Shown piece after piece: positions 8,099 through 17,025 of a stretch of 34,488 nt of DNA; the stretch's first letter is position 1; each line of letters starts with the position of its first letter. Under the pieces are notes generated by a model that was not told where the DNA came from, searched no databases, and saw only the letters and a list, made by a program, of their open reading frames with translations. Source of the stretch: Thiomargarita sp. (GTDB lineage Bacteria > Pseudomonadota > Gammaproteobacteria > Beggiatoales > Beggiatoaceae); contig DYPD01000033.1 in NCBI GenBank assembly GCA_020720115.1, forward strand, positions 1-34,488. Reading direction: 5' to 3'. The translations under genes and the position numbers were made by a program.

Positions 8099-8884
8099 TC
8101 AAGCAGCTTCGATCACTTCCAATTGTTCATCTGGGCGCTTCGTCAATACTTCCACGCCGGTTTCAGTCACCAATACCGTATGTTCCCACTGGGCTGACAG
8201 GCTGCGATCCTTGGTCAGCACCGTCCAGCCATCCGGCAACAGGCGCACATGCCGCCGCCCAGCATTTATCATTGGCTCAATGGTAAAGGTCATGCCTGGC
8301 TCTAGCCGCACGCCCGTCCCACGCCGCCCATAGTGCAGCACTTGCGGCTCTTCGTGAAAAGCTTGTCCAATGCCATGCCCGCAATATTCCTGCACCACTG
8401 AACAACGGTTGGCTTCAGCATAACGCTGGATGCTGTAACCGATGTCGCCCAGATAAGCGCCCGGACGTACCTCAGCGATGCCGCGTAGCAAGCAATCATG
8501 GGCAATTTGCACCAGGCGTTTGGCTTGGATGCTGGGTTCACCGACGAAAAACATTTTGCTGGTATCGCCGTGATAGCCATTTTTGATAATAGTGATGTCC
8601 AGGTTGACGACATCGCCATTTTTCAATGGCTTATTATTGGGAATACCGTGACAGACAACATGATTGACCGAGGCACAAATGGATTTAGGAAATCCTTTGT
8701 AATTCAAGGGCGCAGGCACGGTTTTTTGCTCATTCACCATGTAATGGTGACAAATGCGATCCAGTTCGTCGGTGGTCACACCCGCCTTGACATAAGGCTC
8801 AATCATTAGCAGTACGTCGGCAGCCAGTTGCCCGGCAACGCGCATTTTTTCAATTTCTTCCTGGGTTTTGATGCGGACAGCCAT
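8099..8884 (-). CDS. map: Methionine aminopeptidase, type I
   Basis: It removes the starter Met from new proteins. I place the start at the ATG at 8884 (MAVRIKTQEEIEKMRVAG), which matches the usual type I N-terminus and gives 261 residues. The longer track ORF adds 18 unconserved residues, and neither start has a clear ribosome site. The five metal ligands are visible: two Asp in NLDITIIKNGYHGDTSKMF, His in YCGHGIGQAFHEEP, Glu in TIEPMINAG and Glu in VTETGVEVL. In many bacteria map is divergent from rpsB, as here: it reads away from rpsB across a 460-base gap. Confidence 0.93.
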   Translation of the reverse strand: MAVRIKTQEEIEKMRVAGQLAADVLLMIEPYVKAGVTTDELDRICHHYMVNEQKTVPAPLNYKGFPKSICASVNHVVCHGIPNNKPLKNGDVVNLDITIIKNGYHGDTSKMFFVGEPSIQAKRLVQIAHDCLLRGIAEVRPGAYLGDIGYSIQRYAEANRCSVVQEYCGHGIGQAFHEEPQVLHYGRRGTGVRLEPGMTFTIEPMINAGRRHVRLLPDGWTVLTKDRSLSAQWEHTVLVTETGVEVLTKRPDEQLEVIEAA

Positions 8885-8965
8885 GTTTAATAATGTTCGG
8901 TCAGTAAGGGGCTTAAGTGAGGCACTCATCTCAACCAAGCCTGAAGGAAATTCACAAGATTCAGA

Positions 8966-8994
8966 TTGTTATAAAATGCCTGATATGGTATAAA
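8966..8994 (+). promoter_or_regulatory. Candidate sigma-70 promoter between map and rpsB
   Basis: TTGTTA and TATAAA are spaced by exactly 17 bases on the plus strand. The site is about 400 bases before rpsB, so it would give a long leader or a separate small RNA. The same AT-rich stretch reads TATAAC on the other strand and could also serve map. Confidence 0.4.
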
Positions 8995-9301
8995 GCGCAC
9001 GCTTTAGGGCTTGGCTAATAAAGCGGATTTACTTATCAACTTTATGTACAGCCCTTTAAAGACGGTCTTAAGAATCAGAGGCGTTCATGTTGGATGAGTG
9101 CGCAGAGTAGAACTTTTCCGCAAGGGCTTTCGAGGCGTTCAATGTATGCCGGAAATAGCCTGTAATGCACTGAATCTTAAGTCAGTTTAACGACAAACCG
9201 CAGAGTGTAACAAAGCCTTGTACAATCTGCTGTGTCAATATGGCATTTCGCCCAATACATTGCAATGCCTGTTTTAAGGCAACCGGGCGGATAATTTCAC
9301 A
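8995..9301. other. Non-coding gap upstream of rpsB, no gene recognised
   Basis: About 300 bases with no credible ORF on either strand. The 10-mer GAGGCGTTCA occurs twice, about 50 bases apart. A GATAAT box at 9290-9295 would place a transcript start near 9302, exactly where the structured rpsB leader begins, although its -35 region is poor. No tRNA or known ncRNA shape was recognised. Confidence 0.4.
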
Positions 9302-9403
9302 CACGCATCGGCACACGAACTGGGGTGCTCGCAACCGGCAACGGATTTGAGAGTCAGTTCATGGGATGCGTGGAGGTTCTAAAACCCTACTTTGGAGTCA
9401 TTT
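9302..9403 (+). promoter_or_regulatory. Structured rpsB leader, likely S2 autoregulatory site
   Basis: The 100 bases before rpsB fold into nested helices that can be read directly. CACGCATC (9302-9309) pairs with GATGCGTG (9365-9372), and GAACTG (9317-9322) pairs with CAGTTC (9355-9360). They enclose a conserved-looking GGGGTGCTCGC stretch. Gammaproteobacterial rpsB leaders are known to carry a structured element through which ribosomal protein S2 represses rpsB-tsf. The helices and position fit that element. That it works this way here is inferred. Confidence 0.6.
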
Positions 9404-10222
9404 ATGTCAATTGTATCTATGCGTCAAATGTTGGAAGCAGGTGTTCACTTCGGACACCAAGCGCGTTACTGGAATCCCAAAATGTCAAATTACATTTTTG
9501 GGGAACGCAACAAAATCCATATCATTAATCTCGAAAAAACCCTGCCGATGTACATTGAGGCAACGAATTTTCTTGGTAAACTTGCCTCTCGGCGCGGCAA
9601 AGTGCTCTTTGTCGGTACTAAACGCGCTGCACAAGATGCCATGCGCGAAGCCGCAGACAAATGTGGAATGCCGTATGTCAATCGCCGCTGGTTAGGCGGT
9701 ATGCTGACTAACTACAAAACCGTCAAATCCTCTATCAAGCGTCTAAAAGATTTGGAAGCCATGGAAGCCGATGGCACGTTACACAAATTAACCAAAAAAG
9801 AAGCGCTTGATCTGTCACGCGAACGCGAAAAACTAGAACGCAGTTTAGGCGGCATCAAAAACATGAATGGTCTGCCTGATGCGCTGTTCATCATTGACGT
9901 AGGGCACGAAAAAATCGCCGTGCGCGAAGCCGTCAAACTAGGTATTCCAGTCATTGGCGTGGTAGATACCAATAACAGCCCGCTGGACATTGATTATGTC
10001 GTACCTGGCAATGATGACGCGATCCGTGCGATTCGTTTGTATGCCGACGGAGTAGCAAGTGCTATTTTAGACGGCATCCACTCCTCCGCGCAGGTCAGCG
10101 CCAGTAGCGATGATTTCGTAGAAGAAACCGCCGCACCTGTTGCCGAAGCCGAGCCAGCCGCACCTGAAGCGGTAGCAGCGACTGACGACGACCAGGGCAA
10201 GCCAGCTGCTGAAGCGGCTTAA
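9404..10222 (+). CDS. rpsB: 30S ribosomal protein S2
   Basis: S2 binds late to the 30S body and helps dock S1. The track start is a TTG at 9392; the ATG at 9404 has GGAG 6 bases before it and gives the canonical [19 protein letters not shown]. The product has 272 residues. Signatures are [35 protein letters not shown] and [19 protein letters not shown]. The last 45 residues are an Ala/Glu/Pro-rich acidic tail ([16 protein letters not shown]) of the kind that varies among species. It forms the usual pair with tsf. Confidence 0.98.
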   Translation: MSIVSMRQMLEAGVHFGHQARYWNPKMSNYIFGERNKIHIINLEKTLPMYIEATNFLGKLASRRGKVLFVGTKRAAQDAMREAADKCGMPYVNRRWLGGMLTNYKTVKSSIKRLKDLEAMEADGTLHKLTKKEALDLSREREKLERSLGGIKNMNGLPDALFIIDVGHEKIAVREAVKLGIPVIGVVDTNNSPLDIDYVVPGNDDAIRAIRLYADGVASAILDGIHSSAQVSASSDDFVEETAAPVAEAEPAAPEAVAATDDDQGKPAAEAA

Positions 10223-10267
10223 TCCTGCCGACAGGTCTCGTCTACTCTTCAGCAGTCCTTTTTGCAT

Positions 10268-10300
10268 ACCTGGCGCAACCTTCTAAGGGCTACGCCAGGT
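10268..10300 (+). terminator. rpsB-tsf intergenic hairpin (attenuator-like)
   Basis: ACCTGGCG pairs perfectly with CGCCAGGT across a 17-base loop, about 45 bases after the rpsB stop. The bases after it (TTCAAAC) are not a full U-tract, so it is more likely a partial terminator or an RNA-stabilising hairpin. It could set the S2 to EF-Ts ratio. Confidence 0.5.
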
Positions 10301-10378
10301 TTCAAACAGTAATTCAACTGGGTCAGACGACCTATCCTCATTCTTTAATATTTAACGACTCAAATCGAGGTTTATGCT

Positions 10379-11245
10379 ATGCAGATTACAGCGGCATTGG
10401 TAAAAGAACTGCGCGAGCGCACGGGCGCAGGCATGATGGAGTGCAAAAAAGCATTAACTGACAATAATGGCGATATAGAAGCCGCCATTGAAGCTATGCG
10501 TATTTCCGGGCAAGCAAAAGCCGCGAAAAAAGCCGGACGTATCGCGGCTGAAGGTTTAATCAGCGTGGCACAAGACGGCAATAAAGCCGCTATGGTAGAA
10601 ATTAACAGCGAAACGGATTTCGTTGCTAAAGGCGATGATTTCAAAAACTTTTGCAGCGAAGTAGTACAAGTCGCTTTGCAACAGCAAACATTTGAACTCG
10701 AAACCCTGTTAGCTGCGCCTATGGCAAGCGGACAAACCGTTGAAGAAACACGTTACGCCTTGGTAGCCAAAATTGGCGAAAACATCAGCGTGCGCCGCGT
10801 GGCTTTATCTGAAGCCACCAACCAAGGCATGTATCTGCATGGCACGCGCATTGGCGTGTTGGTCGCGTTAGACGGCGGCGATGCCGATCTTGCCAAAGAC
10901 ATCGCCATGCACATTGCTGCCAGCCGCCCGGTTTGCGTTTCTGCTGAACAAGTGCCCGCCGAATTACTGGAAAAAGAAAAAGAAATTTTCTCTGCACAAG
11001 CGGCTGACAGCGGTAAACCCGCTGACATTATCGAAAAAATGGTGCAAGGCAGAATCCAGAAATATCTCAAAGAAGTCACCTTAGTTGGACAGCCTTTTGT
11101 CAAAGACCCAGAGCAAAGCATTGAGCAATTGCTGAAAAAAGCCGGCGCTAAAGCGCTGAGTTTCATCCGCTTTGAAGTCGGCGAAGGGATTGAGAAAAAA
11201 GTGGATAATTTTGTTGAAGAAGTGATGCGGCAGGCGAAAAGCTAA
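10379..11245 (+). CDS. tsf: Elongation factor Ts
   Basis: The nucleotide exchange factor that reloads EF-Tu with GTP. The product has 288 residues, close to the usual 283. The N-terminal UBA-like module reads [20 protein letters not shown], followed by the core signature [15 protein letters not shown] that contacts EF-Tu. The C-terminal part shows [23 protein letters not shown] and ends [13 protein letters not shown] site precedes the ATG. It follows rpsB after 156 bases that contain a hairpin, and pyrH follows after 71 bases. Confidence 0.98.
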   Translation: MQITAALVKELRERTGAGMMECKKALTDNNGDIEAAIEAMRISGQAKAAKKAGRIAAEGLISVAQDGNKAAMVEINSETDFVAKGDDFKNFCSEVVQVALQQQTFELETLLAAPMASGQTVEETRYALVAKIGENISVRRVALSEATNQGMYLHGTRIGVLVALDGGDADLAKDIAMHIAASRPVCVSAEQVPAELLEKEKEIFSAQAADSGKPADIIEKMVQGRIQKYLKEVTLVGQPFVKDPEQSIEQLLKKAGAKALSFIRFEVGEGIEKKVDNFVEEVMRQAKS

Positions 11246-11316
11246 CTTCAGCAACTTCTAGCATAGCGCGAAAATCACCACTCAAAATATCAGCAACAGT
11301 CACTCACGGAGCTTTT

Positions 11317-12033
11317 ATGGACACTCCCGCGTATCGGCGCGTATTATTAAAACTCAGTGGCGAAGCCCTGATGGGACGCAGTGATTTTGGTATTGACCCC
11401 AACACGCTGGCATTCGTCGCTGGGGAAATCAAGGCGCTGGTAGCGGCGGGCGTGGAGATCGCGCTGGTGATTGGCGGTGGCAATATTTTTCGCGGCGCGG
11501 GTTTGACGGCTTCCGGCATTCATAAGGTGACAGCCGATCACATAGGTATGTTAGCTACGGCAATGAATGCGCTGGCAATGCAGGATATGCTCAAGCGTCT
11601 CAATGTGCCAGCGCATGTTTTGTCTGCTTTTGCTATTGAAGGCGTATGCGAAACCTATCAGTGGTGGCAAGCAGTGCATTATCTGGAACAAGGGCGTGTC
11701 GTCTTGTTTGCAGCGGGCACTGGTAATCCTTTTTTTACCACAGACTCTGCTGCCAGCTTGCGGGCTATCGAAATCAGCGCCGATTTGCTGATTAAAGCCA
11801 CCAAAGTAGATGGTGTGTACAGTGCCGATCCGATGAACAATCCAAACGCCGAACGCTTTACTGCGCTCAGTTATGACGAAACCTTGCAACGCCGATTGCA
11901 GGTCATGGATAGTACCGCTGTGGTATTGTGCCGTGATCACCAGATGCCGTTGCGGGTGTTGGATATGCTCAAGCCTCAAGCCTTGCGCCGTGCAATAATG
12001 GGCGAAGACGAAGGCACTTTGATTCATTCTTGA
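11317..12033 (+). CDS. pyrH: Uridylate (UMP) kinase
   Basis: It phosphorylates UMP to UDP with ATP (amino-acid kinase fold, hexameric). The product has 238 residues, as expected. Visible motifs are [11 protein letters not shown] (phosphate loop Lys), [49 protein letters not shown] and [17 protein letters not shown] site lies 7 bases before the ATG. The frr start follows 20 bases after its stop, which fits the standard tsf-pyrH-frr order. Confidence 0.98.
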   Translation: MDTPAYRRVLLKLSGEALMGRSDFGIDPNTLAFVAGEIKALVAAGVEIALVIGGGNIFRGAGLTASGIHKVTADHIGMLATAMNALAMQDMLKRLNVPAHVLSAFAIEGVCETYQWWQAVHYLEQGRVVLFAAGTGNPFFTTDSAASLRAIEISADLLIKATKVDGVYSADPMNNPNAERFTALSYDETLQRRLQVMDSTAVVLCRDHQMPLRVLDMLKPQALRRAIMGEDEGTLIHS

Positions 12034-12053
12034 TTAAAGACAAGTACCTAAAC

Positions 12054-12611
12054 ATGATTGAAGAAATACAACTCGATTCTGAAGAACGCATGGAAAAATC
12101 CTTAGAGGCGTTGCGCCAGGATTTCACCAAAATACGCACCGGACGTGCGCATACCAGTTTGCTCGACCATATCACAGTACCTTATTACGGCGCCGACACT
12201 CCGCTGGCGCAGGTGGCGAATGTCAACGTGCTGGATGCCCGCACCCTGGGCATTACGCCCTGGGAACATAAAATGGTGCCAGTGATTGAAAAAGCCATCA
12301 TAGATTCTGGTTTGGGCTTAAATCCCTCCACATCCGGCACTATTATCCGCATTCCATTACCGCCCATGACCGAAGATCGCCGCCGTGACATGACTAAAAT
12401 CGTGCGTCATGAAGCCGAAGCGGGGCGCGTTGCCGTGCGTAACATTCGTCGTGATGCCAATCATCATTTGAAAAAATTGGTGAAAGATAAAGTCATCAGT
12501 GAAGATGACGAGCGTCACGCAGAAGAACAAATCCAGAAATTGACGGACAAATTCATTACTAAAATTGATGAATTGCTGACTGAAAAAGAAGCGGAATTAA
12601 TGGAAATTTAA
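12054..12611 (+). CDS. frr: Ribosome recycling factor
   Basis: With EF-G it splits the post-termination ribosome. The track uses a TTG at 12030 that overlaps the pyrH stop, but the ATG at 12054 ([20 protein letters not shown]) matches the family start and gives 185 residues, the E. coli length. Signatures are [55 protein letters not shown] and [20 protein letters not shown]. The ribosome site is weak (AAG before ACCTAAAC). The gap to uppS is 84 bases. Confidence 0.98.
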   Translation: MIEEIQLDSEERMEKSLEALRQDFTKIRTGRAHTSLLDHITVPYYGADTPLAQVANVNVLDARTLGITPWEHKMVPVIEKAIIDSGLGLNPSTSGTIIRIPLPPMTEDRRRDMTKIVRHEAEAGRVAVRNIRRDANHHLKKLVKDKVISEDDERHAEEQIQKLTDKFITKIDELLTEKEAELMEI

Positions 12612-12695
12612 GCTGCTTTTGTGTGTATTTCAGGTGCGTTTTAGGTTCTTTCGTCTGTCAACCGTCAGGCAGACTCACTCCCTCTCAGGTTGCGT

Positions 12696-13439
12696 ATGAC
12701 TTTACCGCTTGCGAATTTGCCGCGCCATGTTGCCATTATTATGGATGGCAACGGACGCTGGGCAAAGAAACGTCTGCTCCCCCGTTACGCGGGACATACG
12801 GCAGGCACAGAAACCGTGCGCAAAGTGGTGCAATTCTGTACCGAAATTGGCATTGAGTGCCTGACGCTGTTCGCTTTTAGCAGCGAAAACTGGCGCCGAC
12901 CGGAGCGCGAAGTGGGGATGCTGATGGATTTGTTTCTAAACGCCCTACAACGCGAAGCGAATCGGCTGCATAAAAATAATGTGCAGTTGCGCATCATTGG
13001 CGAACGCAGCGCCTTTCCGCAAAAATTACAAGATAAAATTCAGCAAGTTGAAGAGCTTACTGCCAGCAATACCGGCTTAAAATTGCGCGTTGCCGCCAAT
13101 TACGGCGGGCGCTGGGACCTTGTACAAGCTTTTCAAAAACTTGCACTCCAGGCGCAAGCGGGGCTGTTAAACCCACAAAACATGACTGCCAACAGCTTAG
13201 CTGAACACTTAGCCCTGAATGACTTGCCTGAACCGGATTTATTTATTCGTACTGGCGGCGAACGGCGCATCAGTAATTTCCTCCTCTGGCAATTGGCGTA
13301 TACCGAACTGTATTTTACCGAAGTGCTCTGGCCGGATTTTGATCGAGAGAATTTTCAGCTCGCCTTGCAAGATTTTGCTTCACGTCAGCGCCGCTTTGGT
13401 CGAACTGGCGACCAGGTTGAGCAGAATAAAACATGCTAA
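12696..13439 (+). CDS. uppS: Undecaprenyl pyrophosphate synthase (cis-prenyltransferase)
   Basis: It extends farnesyl-PP with isopentenyl-PP to make the C55 lipid carrier for wall and O-antigen synthesis. The start is the ATG at 12696 with AGG just upstream; the track's TTG at 12690 adds two residues. The product has 247 residues. Signatures are HVAIIMDGNGRWAKKR (catalytic Asp), LFAFSSENWRRP, VAANYGGRWDL and IRTGGERRISNFLLWQLAYTELYF. Its last bases overlap the cdsA start by 7 bases (ATGCTAA), which suggests coupled translation. Confidence 0.97.
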   Translation: MTLPLANLPRHVAIIMDGNGRWAKKRLLPRYAGHTAGTETVRKVVQFCTEIGIECLTLFAFSSENWRRPEREVGMLMDLFLNALQREANRLHKNNVQLRIIGERSAFPQKLQDKIQQVEELTASNTGLKLRVAANYGGRWDLVQAFQKLALQAQAGLLNPQNMTANSLAEHLALNDLPEPDLFIRTGGERRISNFLLWQLAYTELYFTEVLWPDFDRENFQLALQDFASRQRRFGRTGDQVEQNKTC

Positions 13440-14293
13440 AACAAAGGGTTGTCACCGCCCTTCTGCTGGCAATCAGCGTCTTTGCAGGGATTTTCTATTT
13501 ACCGCCCCTTGCCTTTGCTGCTTTTATCAGCCTGGTGGTTCTGCTTGCGGCTTGGGAATGGAGCCGACTGGCAGGCTGGCAAACGCTGAATGCGCAACTT
13601 TTTTACGTTACAACAATGGCGCTGCTCGGGTTGGGAATGCCGCTACTATACCCGCCATTTATAGACATCTTACTGATTATTGCGCTGTTTTGGTGGCTAT
13701 TGGCGCTCTATTGGGTAATCCGTATTCAACAAGGGCGGCGCTTACCTTGGCTGGCGTGGCGTAGCTTAAAAAGTGTGCTGGGTTTTGCCGTATTGTTGCC
13801 CGCCGGCTATGGCTTTTATCGCCTTCTCACTTTCCCTCCTCAGACCGAGCAACTCGAAGGGCGCCTGCTCTTGGTGTTTTTTTTACTCCTGATTTGGGCG
13901 GCTGACATCAGTGCCTTTTTCGTCGGGCGGCGTTGGGGAAAACGTAAACTAGCCGCCAACATCAGTCCTGGCAAAAGCTGGGAAGGGGTGCTGGGTGCGC
14001 TTGCCGCCGCCGCCGTATTGGGATTCGCCTTTAGCCTTTGGCACTTCCAGCACTGGACTCTACAGCTTGTCTGGGTGCTCCTGAGCATCTTAACTGTTGC
14101 CATCTCGGTTTTGGGTGATTTGTTGGAAAGCGTCTTCAAACGCCAGATGGACATGAAAGACAGCAGCCATTTGTTACCCGGACATGGTGGCATTTTGGAT
14201 CGTATTGACAGCCTGACCGCTGCTACGCCTTTTTTCCTGTTCAGCCTGTCTGTACTGGATGCTGTGCGACACCTTGGTTTGGGCGTTATTTGA
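13433..14293 (+). CDS. cdsA: Phosphatidate cytidylyltransferase (CDP-diglyceride synthase)
   Basis: An inner-membrane enzyme that turns phosphatidate and CTP into CDP-diacylglycerol for all phospholipids. The product has 286 residues with about eight hydrophobic segments, including residues 8-40, 55-95 and 135-155. The C-terminal signature is complete: [21 protein letters not shown], then [20 protein letters not shown]. The central motif [29 protein letters not shown] is also present. It overlaps uppS, and the dxr ATG follows 28 bases after its stop. Confidence 0.97.
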   Translation: MLKQRVVTALLLAISVFAGIFYLPPLAFAAFISLVVLLAAWEWSRLAGWQTLNAQLFYVTTMALLGLGMPLLYPPFIDILLIIALFWWLLALYWVIRIQQGRRLPWLAWRSLKSVLGFAVLLPAGYGFYRLLTFPPQTEQLEGRLLLVFFLLLIWAADISAFFVGRRWGKRKLAANISPGKSWEGVLGALAAAAVLGFAFSLWHFQHWTLQLVWVLLSILTVAISVLGDLLESVFKRQMDMKDSSHLLPGHGGILDRIDSLTAATPFFLFSLSVLDAVRHLGLGVI

Positions 14294-14321
14294 GGCAACC
14301 TGTGAAACAAGGAGACATGCG

Positions 14322-15518
14322 ATGAGCCTCGGCGTAACCATTTTAGGCGCAACAGGTACGATTGGCGTCAATACCCTTAATGTTATTCAGCAGCACCGAC
14401 CACGTTATCGGGTGTTGGCACTGACGGCTAACACAGCGGTGGATAAACTCTACGAACAATGCTTGGAATGGTCGCCGCGCTACGCGGTAATGGTCAATGC
14501 CGATGCCGCCGCACAACTGCGTCAGCGTTTACAACTGAGCAATCCCGATATTGAAGTGTTAAGCGGCGTTGAGAGCCTAATCCAAGTTGCCTCGATGGAT
14601 GAAGTAGATATTGTTATGGCAGCAATTGTTGGCGGTGCGGGTTTATTGCCAACGCTGGCAGCAGCGCGAGCCGGTAAAAAAGTGTTGCTGGCGAATAAAG
14701 AAAGCCTAGTGATGTCAGGACAGGTTTTCATGGATGCAGTTAAACAACAGAACACACGCTTACTACCGATTGACAGCGAACACAACGCAATTTTTCAGTG
14801 CCTGCATGGACAAGACAAACTGGCGGCACGAAAAATTCTGCTGACCGCTTCAGGCGGTCCCTTTCGCACCCACCCACTGGAAGCCCTCGCACATGTCACA
14901 CCAGAGCAAGCCTGTGCGCACCCTAAATGGGTTATGGGACGCAAAATCTCCGTAGATTCCGCAACCATGATGAACAAAGGCTTAGAAGTCATTGAAGCCT
15001 GTTGGTTATTTGACACAACCCCCGATCACATTGAAGTGCTGATTCACCCACAAAGCATCATCCACTCGTTAGTGGAATACATTGACGGCTCAGTGCTGGC
15101 ACAACTGGGCAACCCAGACATGCGCACCCCCATCGCTTACGGACTGGCGTGGCCTGAACGCATCGCAGCAGGCGTCGAACCCCTAGACTTAAAAGCCATT
15201 GCCCAACTGGATTTTTCTGCCGCCGATACAGATCGCTTCCCCTGTTTGCGCCTGGCATACGAAGCCATGCTAGCGGGTGGCACCACTACCACCATTCTCA
15301 ATGCCGCCAACGAAATTGCCGTTGCCGCCTTTTTGCAAGCGCGTCTGAAATTTACCGACATCGCTAAAATCATCGAAACCACCCTGGCAAACCTCTCAGG
15401 ACGCACCGCCAGTAGCCTAGAAATCATTTTAGAAGACGACGCCAAAGCACGGGATTTGGCAGAAGAAGCCATTCAGCGTTTATATCCCTCGCATTCGCCC
15501 TTGTTACGCACGGCTTAA
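14322..15518 (+). CDS. dxr: 1-deoxy-D-xylulose 5-phosphate reductoisomerase
   Basis: It makes MEP, the second step of the non-mevalonate isoprenoid pathway that feeds UppS next door. The track start at 14259 lies inside cdsA. The ATG at 14322 has AAGGAG 7 bases upstream and gives 398 residues, the E. coli length. Motifs are [19 protein letters not shown] (NADPH site), [65 protein letters not shown] and [12 protein letters not shown]. Confidence 0.98.
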   Translation: MSLGVTILGATGTIGVNTLNVIQQHRPRYRVLALTANTAVDKLYEQCLEWSPRYAVMVNADAAAQLRQRLQLSNPDIEVLSGVESLIQVASMDEVDIVMAAIVGGAGLLPTLAAARAGKKVLLANKESLVMSGQVFMDAVKQQNTRLLPIDSEHNAIFQCLHGQDKLAARKILLTASGGPFRTHPLEALAHVTPEQACAHPKWVMGRKISVDSATMMNKGLEVIEACWLFDTTPDHIEVLIHPQSIIHSLVEYIDGSVLAQLGNPDMRTPIAYGLAWPERIAAGVEPLDLKAIAQLDFSAADTDRFPCLRLAYEAMLAGGTTTTILNAANEIAVAAFLQARLKFTDIAKIIETTLANLSGRTASSLEIILEDDAKARDLAEEAIQRLYPSHSPLLRTA

Positions 15519-15544
15519 CGCAGAAATTTTTAAGAGATTTTTCT

Positions 15545-16897
15545 ATGGAATTGATACAAACAGTGCTGGTTTTTCTGGTCACATTAGGCATCCTCGTTGC
15601 CGTACACGAATGGGGGCATTATTGGGCTGCTAAACGCTTAGGAATCAAAGTCATACGCTTTTCCATTGGCTTTGGTCCTATGTTGCTCAAACGCTACTGG
15701 GGCAAAGACCAAACCGAATTTGCCATAGCCGCCATCCCGCTGGGTGGCTACGTCAAGATGTTAGATGAACAAGAAGGCGAAGTTGCCCCCGAAGAACTGC
15801 ATCGCGCCTTTAATCGCCAGCCCTTGTGGGTGCGCTCTTTAGTGGTCGTTGCCGGTCCCCTGGTCAACTTTTTGTTTGCCATTTTGGTCTTTACCCTGAT
15901 GTTCATGTTCGGCGTTCAAGGCACGCGCCCCATTATCGGCGAAGTGCTACCCAACACACCCGCCGCACAAGCCGGTCTCAAAGCCGGTTACGAGATTATC
16001 GCAGTCAATGAGCAAAACACCTTGCGCTGGGAATCCGTCATCCAAGAAACCCTACAAAGCCTAGTAGATGCCAACGAAATCCTCTACAAAGTGCGCGATG
16101 AACAAGCGCGTGAATGGGCTTTTAACCTAGATTTAAGCAACTTCTCTCCAGACGATTTCAGCCAGCAGGGCTTATTTGAAAAACTCGGCGTCACCCCGTA
16201 TCGCCCGCAATTCCCTGCCATTATCGGGCAGATTCAAAACAATAGCCCAGCACAACAGGGCGGCTTACAGGTTGGAGATAAAATTTTAACCTTCAATGGA
16301 CAAACCATCAGCACTTGGCAAGCATGGGCAGAACAGATTGCCAAATATCCAAAACAATTGGTTTCAGTGGAAATCGAACGTCAGGGCAACCGCCTCCAGT
16401 TATCATTAACCCCTCAAAACGAACAGGGACGCGGCAAGCTCGGCGTCGGCGTACAAGTGCCAAAAGATTGGCAGTCTCACTATCTTAGCCTGGAACGATA
16501 TGATATGTTTGCCGCCTTTGGGCACGCGACAGCAAAGACCTGGGATTTATCACTGTTGACGCTAAAAATGCTGGGAAAAATGCTGATATTGGAAGTTTCC
16601 CCCAAAAATATCAGCGGACCCATCACCATTGCCGAATACGCCGGACATTCATTTGCGCTAGGCTGGGATCGCTTTTTGTTTTTTTTAGGGCTGGTTAGCT
16701 TAAGCCTCGGCGTCTTAAACCTATTACCCATACCCTTGTTAGACGGGGGACATTTGCTGCTGTATGCGCTGGAAGGCATAAAAGGCACGCCTTTATCAGA
16801 AAATAGTTTGGTCTTTATGCAGCGCATTGGCATCAGCATTGTGTTGCTACTCATGAGCCTGGCGTTATTTAATGACGTAAATCGCCTACTCAACTAA
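15545..16897 (+). CDS. rseP: Site-2 intramembrane zinc protease RseP
   Basis: It cleaves the anti-sigma factor RseA within the membrane to release sigma E, and clears signal-peptide remnants. The product has 450 residues, the usual length. The first membrane helix carries the zinc motif VAVHEWGHYWAAKRLG. Two PDZ domains follow, at about residues 125-200 (EVLPNTPAAQAGLKAGYEII) and 220-300 (IQNNSPAQQGGLQVGDKIL). The C-terminal LNLLPIPLLDGGHLLLYALEG supplies the third ligand. It sits 26 bases after dxr. Confidence 0.97.
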   Translation: MELIQTVLVFLVTLGILVAVHEWGHYWAAKRLGIKVIRFSIGFGPMLLKRYWGKDQTEFAIAAIPLGGYVKMLDEQEGEVAPEELHRAFNRQPLWVRSLVVVAGPLVNFLFAILVFTLMFMFGVQGTRPIIGEVLPNTPAAQAGLKAGYEIIAVNEQNTLRWESVIQETLQSLVDANEILYKVRDEQAREWAFNLDLSNFSPDDFSQQGLFEKLGVTPYRPQFPAIIGQIQNNSPAQQGGLQVGDKILTFNGQTISTWQAWAEQIAKYPKQLVSVEIERQGNRLQLSLTPQNEQGRGKLGVGVQVPKDWQSHYLSLERYDMFAAFGHATAKTWDLSLLTLKMLGKMLILEVSPKNISGPITIAEYAGHSFALGWDRFLFFLGLVSLSLGVLNLLPIPLLDGGHLLLYALEGIKGTPLSENSLVFMQRIGISIVLLLMSLALFNDVNRLLN

Positions 16898-16910
16898 GCA
16901 AAAGCAACCA

Positions 16911-16932
16911 GGTTTTAAGTCTCACTTAAAAT
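16911..16932 (+). other. Hairpin in the rseP-bamA gap
   Basis: GGTTTTAAGT pairs with ACTTAAAATC (one G-T wobble) around a 3-base loop, just after rseP. There is no U-tract. The downstream AT-rich stretch has TATAAC at 16955-16960, a possible -10 box for bamA without a convincing -35. The stem is AT-rich, so a strong terminator role is doubtful. Confidence 0.35.
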
Positions 16933-17025
16933 CACTCATAGGCTATTTATTTTGTATAACTCAATTGAATTGATTGTGAAAATATGAACACAACTCATGC
17001 ACGGCATACATCCAGGGGAGTTGGA

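Noticed and set aside
8939-9403. tRNA or known small RNA gene
   Set aside because: No cloverleaf or CCA end was seen. Only the rpsB leader helices are convincing.
11551-12027. 158-residue minus-strand ORF
   Set aside because: It is a shadow of pyrH with no recognisable features.
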